NCBI GenBank assembly: GCA_027943245.1
Contig: JANDJZ010001298.1
Location: forward strand, 1-32,304
DNA length: 32,304 bases
DNA from: Acanthamoeba sp. SK_2022b
Lineage: Eukaryota; Discosea; Longamoebia; Acanthamoebidae
Direction of reading: 5' to 3'
The notes below the pieces were generated by a model. The model did no database searches and had not been told where the DNA came from. It saw only the letters and a program-made list of their open reading frames with translations. This document shows positions 10,932-21,566 of the stretch, piece by piece. How positions within the stretch are numbered: the first letter of the stretch is position 1; each line of letters opens with the position of its first letter. The translations under genes and the position numbers were made by a program.

Positions 10932-13089
10932 TCAGTTGAGGTGGGCGATGAGGAGCGCCTTGACAAAAGTGCCGGCGGACAGGGTCCCCTCGGCCTGCGG
11001 GAGACACAGCAACGCATCGGCCGACTGCATGCTCAGCAGGCGCGAACTGATCTGTTGTGGAAGAAGATTAAGAGACGCGTCGCTTGCGTGTCACTGACTG
11101 GGGTGGATGCGCACCTGGTTGCCTGTCGAGTGGGCCACCCAGCAGTTTTCATCGTCGTTCCACGCGAGCTTGACCCGGTGATACTCTGGCCGCTCGGGAT
11201 CCAATGGCGCGTCAAAGGAGAGCTGCAATGCAACGCAAAAACACCGAATTTTAAACAGACCAATCAGCGCAAGGCGCGGGCAAGTCGGTGGTTAATGGTT
11301 ACCTTGGCAGTGACGTGGCGCAGGTTGGGCTGAGGGTGGCCGGCCAGGCTGCGCAGGGCGGGCAGCGCAAAGAGTTGGAACGTGACCAGGCTGCTCACCG
11401 GGTTGCCCGGCAGGGCAAACACCAGGACCGTCTTCGTGCCTCCGCCTTGTCGTCACGCACGCACGCACGCACACACGCAACGTCAGCAGACCCACCCAAC
11501 ATGCAACGCTGCCCACGCTCACGCTCGAGATGAGATGGTGGACATGAGCACCGGGGGCGGGCACGGGCACGGTGGCAAAGGTGAGCGGCTTGCCGGGCTT
11601 CATGAGTACGCGACCAAAGTGGACGGTCCCGAGCCCTTCGAGCAGGGGCTGCAGCAGGTCCAGCTCGCCCATCGACACTCCGCCCGAGGTCAGCAGCACG
11701 TCCGCCTCGCTCAGGCCCTGCGCGTCCATGCAATCGCCGATGCGCGCGTACTGCGCGTGAGACACGACACATGATGTCGACACAAGGGCGACATGGTCGT
11801 AGGGGGGGGGGGCAGGCCGTGTCACGAACCTGCATGACCTTGGCCCGCAGGTCGTCGGCGTCGTCGCGCGCGATGCCGAGATCGATCGCCTGCCAGCGCC
11901 CGCCAGAGTACTGATGGAGGGCCGACAGCAGCATCGACTTGTTGCTGTCGCGGATCTGCCCTGGGCCGGGCTCCTTGTCCGCCTCCACCAGCTCGTCTGC
12001 GCTCAGGCCCGGCCACCACGCCCGATCAATTTCCCCCACATGAACACAGAGCAGGTGGTGCTGGTGGTGGTGGAGGAGGAGGAGGAGGAGTGAAGCTTAC
12101 CGCCCGTGGAGAGCACGGCGATGCGCGGGGCAGGGTGGACGAGCACCTCCTTCACGCCCACCGTGGCCAACAGCCCGCTCTCGGCGGCACCGATCACCGT
12201 GCTGGCCCTGCGCGCGAAATGTGCACAGGCCATATATAGCGTAGGAATGCGTGAGGAATGTGCCCCCCCCCCGCGCAGGCAGCCACGTGGACAGAGATTA
12301 TTGGAGAGGGGGGGGGGTAGAGGTGGCCTGTACGCGACGACCGTCTGGTCGGGCTGGATGTCGGAGCCCACAGGGCGTATGCAGCGGCCCGGAGCCGTGC
12401 CGACGTTGAACTTGACCAGCTGACGCCCTTCGGCGTCTCGCTCGGGCAGGAGCTCGGTCACCTCCACCTTGATCACCGCATCGGCCCCGGCGGGCACCGG
12501 CGCGCCCGTGGTGATGCGCGCCACCGAGCCGGGCTTCACCTCGAAGTCGGCCACGCGGCCCGCCTTCACCTCGCCCACCACCGGGAACGTGCCGGGCATG
12601 TCCTGCTCCGGAGCACACGACATGACATGGCATGACACGACACGACGACAACGAGCGTGAGAAGGGGCCGAGGTCATCAGGTGAAGTGAAGTAGAACAGA
12701 GAGAGAGAGAGAGAGGGTGAAGGAGTGGAGGGAGTACGGAGGCGACGACGGCGTAGCCGTCCATGATGGAGGCGGGGAAGGGCGGGAGCGCGGTGGTGGC
12801 CCGCGCATCGCCGGCGAGCACGAGCCCCGCGGCCTGCGCCAGCTGCACCCGCTCGGCCTCGCGACGAGCGGCAGCCGCCTCCCTCAGAACGATCTCGAGT
12901 GCCTGCGCGAATCTCCCCGCACATAAGCACGATTACAGCGTTGCGTAGATGGCAAAGATCATACATGGGCCAGGGGAGTAAACGTACGTCTGGAACGGGA
13001 AGCATGGCGTAGGGCGAGTGCCGCACGAGACCATGCTCGCCCTTCTTATAGTGCAGCTGAGGGTGCTCGTGCTGGTGCTGATGCGCCAT
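10932..13089 (-). CDS. molybdopterin molybdenumtransferase (MoeA / gephyrin E-domain / Cnx1E type)
   Basis: This enzyme inserts molybdate into adenylylated molybdopterin, the last step of molybdenum cofactor synthesis in the cytosol. Nine exons: 13089-12988, 12902-12738, 12602 to about 12333, 12207-12101, 11996-11830, 11750-11523, about 11438-11303, about 11223-11116 and about 11050-10932. Family motifs occur in order: [59 protein letters not shown] with [20 protein letters not shown] (the molybdopterin-binding TSGG loop), MKPGKPL and LPGNPVSS. The C-terminal beta domain ends ALLIAHLN. Length is about 430 residues, normal for one E-domain. No MogA/G-domain is fused at either end: the N-terminus is only a short His/Gln-rich lead, and upstream lies a divergent gene. 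The exon 6-7 junction is the least certain. Confidence 0.92.
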
Positions 13090-13203
13090 CTCTGTATATT
13101 TCAATTATTAATAAAAATACCGAATATTACTTGCTAAAATTTTACGGATGGAAAATCAAGGAAAAGCAAAAAGAAAGGGAGGCATACTACAAATCCATTG
13201 AAG
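13090..13203. promoter_or_regulatory. short divergent promoter region between molybdenumtransferase and SKI2
   Basis: Only 114 bp lie between the two opposing ATGs (13089 minus and 13204 plus). The stretch is AT-rich compared with its flanks (for example 13101-13145), as expected for a shared promoter in a compact genome. I cannot identify a defined TATA box or factor site. Confidence 0.55.
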
Positions 13204-14127
13204 ATGGAGGAGGTGCTGCAGCAGCTGGCAAGTTTGGAAAAGATAAAAAATTCAGGTGCGGCGACGAGCCTTGTGGCTGACCTTCTGCCCTCGGGCAGCT
13301 CCCACTCTGGCGAGGTCGAGGCGCATTTCCCTGCCGACCACGCCTTGCCCCTCTCTGTACACCTCTCCCCATCCTGCACATGTGTTCTTTTTCTTTTTCA
13401 GTGACGATCCTCGGCACTCTTCGTTTGTAGTAGCGTCCATCGATTTCTTACTGCACGTTGGTTGATTTTGCATTTGTTTTACACGAATGAATGCTCCAAG
13501 CAGGGAGCGTGGTGGTGGGTGGATCAGCAGCAGTCCCATGCGCCGAAGCACCCGCGCCAGCAAGTGCTGGACACCTACTTTGACCTCTCCAACGCATTCC
13601 TCTCCGACGCCGAGCGCACCTACGGTACGTCGCCCTCTCGCCAGGCCACCCACCACAGCATCAACCACCAGCTCTCTTCGCTGAACTCACCGCTGACCGC
13701 GACGCTACTCGCGAGCCAGACCGGCGCGCCAAGGCGGGCCAAGAGTCGGCCGAGGAGAAGTACGCGCGTATGTGGGCTCGCCCGACGGAGCGCGCCCCGT
13801 TCCACCTGGAGCCCTCGCGGCCCCACACCACCATCAAGGTCGCCACCGACAAGCTCGCCTCCGCCGGCCGCATGTGGAAAGAGGTACCGGCGCGGGAACA
13901 CGACGCGCGCGCGCGCGCGCTACTCCAGTAGTCGTGCTCAAGGAGACACACTGCTCACGCCTGATGCTCTCTGCGGTGGATCGTGGCAGGTGCCCGTGCT
14001 CGAGACGGACACCAAGGCCACCAACTCGACCTCGCTTCTGCGCGCGCCGGCCAGCATCTCTGATTTTACCAAGGGAAGCTCCTCCAACTTCCCCTTCATG
14101 CCGGGTGGGTCTTCTCTCTCTCTCTCT

Positions 14128-14167
<40 letters not shown>

Positions 14168-14640
14168 GTGTGATGTGGTCTTGTGTGTTGTGGCGATCAC
14201 GAGAGAAGCACGCGTGGAGGCCTTCGTTTTTTCGGTCAGACTGATGCGCGCTGTGGTTGACGATCAGGCGGCATGGAGAAGGAGGAGCCCCTGCCCCGTC
14301 CCGATGGCTTTACCGAGGAGGCGACGCTCGATCTCGACGTCGTCAAGCTCCTCAGCGACGCTCTCAACGGCGGTGCGCCCCTTTTCCCCCTCCCCCCAAT
14401 CAACACGAGTGTCCCAAACGCGGTCGCGCCGTACACGCTGCTGCGCGCGACTGACCTCCCGCGCGGATCGGCGTGGGTTGCATTTGTAGCCAACCTGTAC
14501 ACAGTGGCGCCCGGACTCGACCGCGGGCTCAGCTTCGATTCAGTGAGCTCTAAGACTCTCCAAGGTCAGGCACCCAAGCCTTCCCCTTTTCTTGACCCGA
14601 AGCGTTGCTCTCAAACGTGTGTCTTGTTGGTTGTTGTTGG

Positions 14641-14677
<37 letters not shown>

Positions 14678-15434
14678 GTCGTGACAGACAACGTCAAGGC
14701 GGCGGAGGCGGAGGAGGAGAAGATGATGGCGGGAGCGCAGACTTCAGCGGGCGTGCAGGCCGAGGCCGTCGAGGAGGCGCCCGCCGGCCAGGGCCTCATC
14801 ACGTTCGCCGACATTTTCGTCGACGACGGCATCGACCCCTTCCGCAAGGCCCCCGTACGCCCCCCCCCTTCCCCCTTCCAGGCCTCGGTCTCCTCCTACG
14901 TTGGATCGCTGACCTCTCCTCGCCCATGGGCGACGTGGCCAGGGCGGAGAGGAAGAGGAGGAGACCGAAGAAGAAGAGGAGGAAGAGGAGGGCGAAGGGG
15001 AAGGCGAGGGAGAGGGAGAGGAGGAGAAAGGAAAGGAAAAGGCGGACAAAGCCACGCCCAAAAAGGAGGTGGCGGGCAAGCCGACCGACGCGACCAGCGA
15101 AGCGGATGTGGACCACCTGTTGGGCGAAGACGTACGACTCCCCGCGCCTCACGCGAGGCCACGCGCGTGCTGACTTGGCATCTTCGTTTTCTTTTCATTT
15201 TCATTTTCATTTTCATTTTCTTTTTTCTCCAACGCCGCAGGACCTGATGTCGGTGCTGCGACGGCCCGTCGGCGCGAAGAAGCGAAAGGACGAATGGGCC
15301 ATCATGGACAACAGCGACGTCTCCAACTTTGAGGAGCTCGTGCCGGAGATGGCCCTCGAGGTGCCCTCCTGCTCCAGCGCAGCGTCGTGGAGGGCTAACC
15401 CAGCGTTGCCTACTGACCTATTGTGCTTTGGCCG

Positions 15435-15504
<70 letters not shown>

Positions 15505-16174
15505 ATGCACGTGGCGTCCAATAGTATCCGTTCGATCTCGACGTGTTCCAGAAGCGGGCGGTGTGCCACCTCGAGAACGGGGAGAGCGTGTTCGTGGCGG
15601 CCCACACGTCCGCCGGCAAGACGGTGGTGGCCGAGTATGCCATCGCCCTCGCCTCGAAGCACATGACCCGGTTCGTCCACCAACGACACCTAGACCACCA
15701 ACATCAACACCAACACCAACACCAAGATCAACCAATAGCTGACTGACATGTGCAACACATATCTCGAACGCGGATAGGACGATCTACACGTCGCCCATCA
15801 AGGCGCTGTCCAATCAGAAATACCGCGACTTCAAGGAGACCTTTGGCGACGTGGGGTTGATCACCGGCGACGTCTCGATCAAGCCCGAGGCCTCGTGCCT
15901 CATCCTCACCACCGAGATCCTTCGGTGCGGCGCGACCCCCGCCACACGAACGCGCGCGCGCGATCGCTCTGCTGGCGTTTTCTAATTTGTGTCGACGCAT
16001 GGGTCCAGGTCGATGCTCTACCGCGGCGCGGATCTCATTCGCGACGTCGAGTGGGTCATCTTCGACGAGGTCCACTACGTCAACGACATCGAGGTGCGAG
16101 AGACGCGCCATCACACACGCACCAAACTATCCTATGCAAAGTTTTGCTCATACGTCGCCGTACGCCTCGACACG

Positions 16175-16241
<67 letters not shown>

Positions 16242-16854
16242 CGCGGAGTAGTGTGGGAGGAGGTCATCATCATGTTGCCGGACCACGTCAACCTCATCCT
16301 CCTGTCGGCCACCGTGCCCAACACGTTGGAATTCGCGGATTGGATCGGGTATCTCCCCGCGCCCACTCACGCGCCCGCGACGACGCACAGGCCCCGCTGA
16401 CACATGTGGTGGTGGTGGTGGTTGTGGGGGGGGGCAGGCGCACCAAGAAGAAGAACATATTCGTGATCACCACCAACAAGCGACCGGTGCCGCTGGAGCA
16501 CTACCTGTGGGTGAGCAACGAGCGCTACAAGATCGTCGACAACCGGTCCAACTTCCTCATGGGCGGCTACCAGTCCGCCATGCAGGCCGCCAAGCAGAAA
16601 CAGGTCTGCGCTTCGTTGCTTATTTTATTTATTTTATATATTAATTTATTTATTTAATGATTGATTTATTTTATTTATTTATTTATTGGCTTATTTCATG
16701 AACAACACAACAGACCAAGTCTGCTGGAGCCACGGCCAAGGCCGCCCGTGCCAGCGGCGTCAAGCAGGTACCTGAACTGTCGCATGACCTCTTCCTCGTC
16801 GCTCACCGGCAGCTGACCGTCTTATCTTTTGTTGCTGTTGCTGTTGCCGTTGCC

Positions 16855-16931
<77 letters not shown>

Positions 16932-18293
16932 CGTTGCCGTTGCTGTTTCCTCGATGATTGCGCAGCAACGCACCAAATGGGTGAAAATGATCGACCAGCT
17001 GCGCGTGAAGGGACTCCTGCCGGTCGTCGTCTTTGCCTTCTCCAAGAAGAAGTGCGAGGTACACCTCGCGCTCTCCCACGGCGATCCGTGGCTTGCCCCC
17101 CACTGACCACTGACCACTGACCATCGACCCCGACCGCTGTACGCGCGTAGGACGTGGCGCACGGTCTGACGAGCACGGACCTGACCACGTCGGTGGAGAA
17201 GCACGAGATCCACGTGTTCATGGAGGCCGCCCTCGATCGGCTCAAGGGTCCCGACCGCAAGCTGCCGCAGGTCCTGCGCATGAAGGACCTCCTCAAGCGC
17301 GGCATCGGCGTCCACCACGGCGGACTCCTCCCGATCATCAAAGAGGTGCACACACTTCTTTTATTTATTTATTTATCTGTCTATTTTATTCCACTTTTCC
17401 ATTTTTTCCCTATTTTTAATTTATTTTTATTTGAGAAAAATATTTATTTTTTCCACATGTTTATAACGTTTTTGGCTTGTGCAGATGGTGGAGATCCTGT
17501 TTGGGAGAGGCAAGATCAAGGTGCTGTTCGCAACGGAGACCTTCGCCATGGGCGTCAACATGCCCGCCCGCACGGTGGTCTTCGAGAACGTTCAGAAGCA
17601 CGACGGGCGCGCCTTCCGCGAACTCCACGCCGGTACACCTCTCCTCCCTTTCTCGCAATTCGTGCTGTGCTGTGCTGTGCTGTGCTGTGCTGTGCTGTGC
17701 TGTGCTGTGCTGTGCTGTGTTGATCCTCACATGTGCGTGATTGCTTTAACGACACACGAACGCCAGGCGAGTACATTCAGATGAGCGGACGTGCAGGGCG
17801 ACGTGGTCTCGACACTGTCGGCACGGTCATCATCATGACCAAGTACGCCGCCCCTCCACAAGCTAGCGAAAGGGCTTCAGCATCTGTTCTTTTCTCATTT
17901 CTTTTCCTTGTTTTTCTTTTTTCACCTTTGGTGGCAGGGAGGACAAGTTCCCTCCGTCGGCTGGGCTCCAGACCATGATCCTGGGCAAGCCCCAGAAGCT
18001 CGAGTCCCAGTTCCGCCTCACCTACAACATGTAACGCACACCCCTCCCCACTGACGCACTTCAACTCGCCGACCGTTGGCGTGGACTCACGTCGTCGCGC
18101 CCTGTCCACCCGCCAGGATCCTGAACCTGTTGCGTGTGGAGGACTTCAAGGTGGAGGACATGATGAAGCGCTCCTTCTCCGAGTTCTTCACCCAGCGAAC
18201 GCTGCCCCAGCAACGCCAGAAGCTGCTCCTCGTACTCCCCATCCCGGCCTTGCCGTGTGCCATCGCGTGCGGGGCGCGTGCACAGCTGTGCGC

Positions 18294-18377
<84 letters not shown>

Positions 18378-18568
18378 TCGTTTCGACAGGACGAGGCCAA
18401 GCTGTCAGGCCTGCAGGACCTGGAGTGCCTGTTCGGGGAGCCGGACATCGAGAACTACTACCAGCTGGCCTCCCAGAAGAAGCTCCTCGACGCCGACTGC
18501 CAGAAGGCCATCATGGCCTCCAAGGTCGCCCAAGCGGTACCGCGCTCCAACCCTCCCAACACACACAC

Positions 18569-18627
<59 letters not shown>

Positions 18628-19219
18628 CACGCGCACATGTGACGAGCGAGCTCGTTCTGGTCCTGGCTTTGGGGGGGTGGGGCAGGCGTTGGGCGCGGGG
18701 CGGGTGGTGTGGATCTCGACGGCCAAGTACCCCATCAACACGGTGGCCCTCGTCATCAGCTCCAAGAAGGCCCCCGCCGCTCCCAAGAGCACCGCTGCCG
18801 CCTCCCGCGACGCCTTCTTCGACGATGTACTCCTCCCCTCCTCCCCCCTCCCCCTCTGTCTTGTGTGTGTCGCGTGTCGTGACACGAGCGGCGCACGCTC
18901 TCTGCAGAGCCCCGCGGAGCCCGTGGTGCCGGAGAAGATCTTCCGAGTGCTGGTGGTGCCCGACTCGGGCAACGACCTGCACGCGGGCACGGGCGGGGCG
19001 CCCATGGCCGAGGTCATCGAGGTGATGCAGTCCGAGATCGTGGAGATCACCAGCCAGCGCCTCAAGGTCGAGGCCAACAAGCTGGCCCCGCCCGGCCTCG
19101 ACAAGAAGGAGCTGGCCTCTGTCACCCAGCAGCTTATCCGCCTCCAGGAGAGCTCCGTCGTCGTCGCCCCCGTCCCCGGCGCCAAGGGCGGCCCTGCCAA
19201 GGGCAAGAAAGGTCCACAC

Positions 19220-19274
<55 letters not shown>

Positions 19275-19999
19275 CAGAGTGGTGGGCTGACCACGCACGA
19301 ACAGGCGGAGGAGGAGGCGGCGGGGCTGACAAGCCGCTGGAGACGCTGCACCCGATCCGCGACTTCAAGATCAACGACCTCGAATTCGCCGACAAGTGGA
19401 TGCGCCGGTACCGGAGGCCTCCCCCCTCCCTCGCCCGCGCGCTCTCGTCCTATGGAATGTCGCGCGTCTGACGGCGGGTGGCCGACGCGGCCGCGTCGGT
19501 CAGGGAGCGGATCCTGGAGCGAATGAAGCAGTCCAAGTGCCACACGTGTCCCAAGCTCAAGGAGCAGGTGCGCGCCTTCCCCCGAGATGGCCAAGCCTGC
19601 CGTGGCGTGACGTGGCGTGGCGTGGCGTGGCGTGGCGATGATGGTCGACAATATGAATGAACACACGACGGGCGGCGGCGGCGGTGATGGTTGGGGCCCG
19701 CAGTACGTGGCGATGGAGCAGCGGCAGAAGCTGATCGACGAGATCTCCGAGCTCAGGCGCAACCTCTCCAACGAGAACCTGCAGCTCATGCCCGAATTCC
19801 AGCAGAGGTAAGGAGAGAGGGGGGAGGGGGAGGTGGCCTTGGCCAATGCGGTTTTGCACCAACGACTCGACTCAACCAACACAACGCCCAGGGTGTCGGT
19901 GCTGCGTTTCCTCAACTACGTCGACGACAACAACGCCGTCCAGCTCAAGGGACGCGTCGCGCGCGAGGTAGCCGTCTCCCCCTTCGCTTCGTGTATGCT

Positions 20000-20055
<56 letters not shown>

Positions 20056-20273
20056 TGTTGCAGGATAGATGGGCGAGGGACTCACTTTAGTGCGCAGATC
20101 AACACGGTGAAGGACGAGCTGATCGCGACGGAGCTCATCTTCGAGAACGCCCTCACGGAGCTGCCGGCGGAGGAGATCATTGCCCTCTTCTCGGCGCTCG
20201 TCTTCGAACTCAAGACCGACGTCGAGGTCAAGCTTGGCGGCACTCTCGAAGAAGTGCGCATACCTCCCGCATT

Positions 20274-20341
<68 letters not shown>

Positions 20342-20875
20342 GTCACGATAGTTAACCACGTTAATATCGCGTCGTCGTTGTGTGGGGTGCACGATGAACC
20401 AGGGTCGCTTGAAGATGCTGGAGATCGGCGAGCGCCTGTTCGACATCCAGACCGAGTGCGGCCTCGACCTGAGCCGACACGACTACCTCCGCAACCTCAA
20501 CTTTGGCCTCGTCGAGGTCGTCTACGAGTGGGCCCGTGGCATGGTGCGCTCTCCTCCCCCCCTTTCCTCTCTATCAGGCTCGCTCAATGCGCGCGTGTGC
20601 GTGGATGTGTGTGTGGTGCGTGTGCGTGTGCGTGTGCGTGAACTACACTGACTGGGGGGGGGGGCGTGCAGCCGTTTGCGGACATCACGGGGCTGACGGA
20701 CGTGGCGGAGGGCTCGATCGTGCGTACGATCGTGCGGCTGGACGAGACGTGCAAGGAGATCAAGAACGCGGCGCGCATCATCGGCGACTCGCGCCTCTAC
20801 GTCAAGATGGAAGAGGCGTCGCGCCTGGTCAAGCGCGACATCGTCTTCGCCTCCTCGCTCTACTACGACAAGTGA
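13204..20875 (+). CDS. SKI2: SKI2-type DExH RNA helicase, cytoplasmic exosome cofactor (SKIV2L), about 31 exons
   Basis: The SKI complex helicase feeds mRNA 3' ends to the cytoplasmic exosome. The spliced protein is about 1,300 residues, the family's usual size. The N-terminal arm includes an acidic Glu/Gly-rich stretch (exon 14943-15131). The core has the Q-like [14 protein letters not shown], motif [34 protein letters not shown], motif II DEVHYV, motif [11 protein letters not shown], motif [38 protein letters not shown] and motif [14 protein letters not shown]. The insert/arch and a C-terminal DSHCT domain ([15 protein letters not shown] onward) follow, with stop at 20873-20875. Exons after the first two chain in phase: 13720-13883, 13990-14104, 14268-14372, 14490-14562, 14690-14853, 14943-15131, 15241-15360, 15525-15670, 15778-15924, 16009-16093, 16242-16348, 16438-16603 and onward. 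The exon 1-2 join near 13500 is uncertain. Nuclear MTR4 is less likely because the core matches SKI2 more closely. Confidence 0.93.
14111..14167 (+). repeat. (CT)n(GT)n microsatellite in a SKI2 intron
   Basis: A CT run passes directly into a GT run shortly after the donor at 14105, between the exons ending 14104 and starting 14268. Confidence 0.95.
14625..14677 (+). repeat. (TTG)n repeat in a SKI2 intron
   Basis: A TTG array with two interruptions lies just upstream of the acceptor at 14689. It is the same unit as the minus-sense TTG array in the fucosyltransferase intron. Confidence 0.9.
15436..15502 (+). repeat. (GT)n microsatellite in a SKI2 intron
   Basis: A perfect GT run of about 33 units lies in the intron between the exons ending 15360 and starting 15525, just before the helicase core. 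Confidence 0.97.
16176..16240 (+). repeat. (CA)n microsatellite directly forming a SKI2 3' splice site
   Basis: About 32 CA units run straight into CAG at 16239-16241, which is the acceptor for the exon starting RGVVWEE at 16242. The region of the polypyrimidine tract is entirely CA repeat. Confidence 0.93.
16831..16946 (+). repeat. (TTGCTG/TTGCCG)n hexanucleotide array in a SKI2 intron
   Basis: About 19 six-base units, with the CCG variant mostly at the two ends, lie in the intron between the exons ending 16767 and starting 16966. The reverse strand has long open frames (Gln, Asn-Ser or Ala-Thr repeats) only because of this array. Confidence 0.95.
17662..17720 (+). repeat. (TGTGC)n pentanucleotide array in a SKI2 intron
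   Basis: About eleven perfect five-base units in the intron between the exons ending 17632 and starting 17767, which carries the helicase motif VI exon. Confidence 0.95.
18295..18375 (+). repeat. (CT)n(CA)n microsatellite in a SKI2 intron
   Basis: A CT run of about 10 units is joined to a CA run of about 29 units, between the exons ending 18231 and starting 18390. Confidence 0.96.
18557..18626 (+). repeat. (CA)n microsatellite in a SKI2 intron
   Basis: A CA run with one interruption near its start lies between the exons ending 18536 and starting 18686. Confidence 0.96.
19216..19273 (+). repeat. (CA)n microsatellite in a SKI2 intron
   Basis: The CA run ends in CAG at 19272-19274, a possible acceptor, but the in-phase acceptor I favour is the later one at 19304. 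Confidence 0.95.
19600..19637 (+). repeat. (CGTGG)n pentanucleotide array in a SKI2 intron
   Basis: About seven units, one of them varied, in the intron between the exons ending 19567 and starting 19704. Confidence 0.85.
20001..20054 (+). repeat. (GT)n microsatellite in a SKI2 intron
   Basis: A perfect GT run between the exons ending 19967 and starting 20098. Confidence 0.96.
20275..20341 (+). repeat. (CA)n(GA)n microsatellite in a SKI2 intron
   Basis: A CA run of about 22 units passes directly into a GA run of about 11 units, between the exons ending 20253 and starting 20403. The same compound form recurs at 30732-30798. Confidence 0.95.
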
Positions 20876-21566
20876 ACCACCCGCCGGTCTTTCGAAGTAG
20901 AACAACCGACCTTGCTTGAACCTCTCTCCTCCCTCTCCTGGTCTCTGGCTTGCCTGCGTTCTCGTTGCATCGCTTTTAGGGCAAGAACGCGTGGTCGTTA
21001 CCAAACCTCGAAGAACGCTACCCTCCTTGTACAGGGGAGCGTGTGCGCTTGGCCAGACGACCACTTATCGCGTAGGCCTCAAGAGCCTTGGCCGACAAGG
21101 GGAACGGCAACAACGTACAAACAGAGCCGCAGCCACGTGATGACGTCCAGATGGCGCTATTTGAGGCATTCTTGCGCTTTTCTCAGTTTCGCTTTGGGGC
21201 GTCTGAGCAGGATGAAAACGATGAGCTCTTCGACCAAAGCCCAAGCCTCAGCTACATGAAAACTGCATCGCTTGCGTAGGTGCTCAAGCCTTACTGACTG
21301 ACCTGAAGATAGAAGGAGTCTGCACGCGTCGCAGGAAAGTTCTTCGTCGCGAACCAAGTACACCGTGGCCTCGTGAAATGAAAAGAGAAAAATTAAATGG
21401 AAAGCAGCGAGGAAACGTAATTACCCAGAAGAGGGGAGGGACACCACCGTTGGCGCCCAGCAGCAGATCTGACAAACAGCGGGAAGGGACAGCAGCAACG
21501 ACCGCCCAGCTGGTCGTGGCAGAGCAAGAGCGACGCTATCTCGAAGCCCTCATATTGAAACTCACC
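20876..21566. promoter_or_regulatory. intergenic region upstream of the Schlafen-NB-ARC-TPR gene
   Basis: About 690 bp between two genes in tandem on the plus strand. It should hold the SKI2 3' end and the promoter of the next gene. Apart from a small open frame at 21151-21279, I see no conserved signal. Confidence 0.4.
21151..21279 (+). CDS. small open frame, possible first exon of the downstream gene
   Basis: The ATG at 21151 opens 42 codons of normal complexity (MALFEAFLRFSQFRF start, acidic middle). The frame ends at TAG 21277-21279, and a strong donor sequence, GTAGGT, starts at 21276. Splicing there to an acceptor near 21457 would join the open frame preceding 21567 in phase, adding an N-terminal extension to the Schlafen-NB-ARC-TPR protein. 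It could equally be a short upstream ORF or chance. Confidence 0.3.
   Translation: MALFEAFLRFSQFRFGASEQDENDELFDQSPSLSYMKTASLA

Noticed and set aside
16760..17353. Long minus-strand frames with Gln, Asn-Ser or Ala-Thr repeats opposite SKI2
   Set aside because: They are created by the TTGCTG hexanucleotide array inside an intron and run antisense to well-conserved helicase exons.
18458..19915. A 485-codon minus-strand frame opposite SKI2
   Set aside because: It crosses CA/GT arrays read as Cys-Val and lies antisense to conserved SKI2 exons. Its composition is repeat-driven.
15436..20054. CRISPR-like or satellite array from the many CA/GT runs
   Set aside because: The arrays are simple dinucleotide repeats without unique spacers, and each sits within a separate intron.
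13204..20875. Assignment as nuclear MTR4 rather than SKI2
   Set aside because: The helicase core wording ([21 protein letters not shown]) and the acidic N-terminal arm fit SKI2 better. I cannot run a tree, so this remains a judgement.
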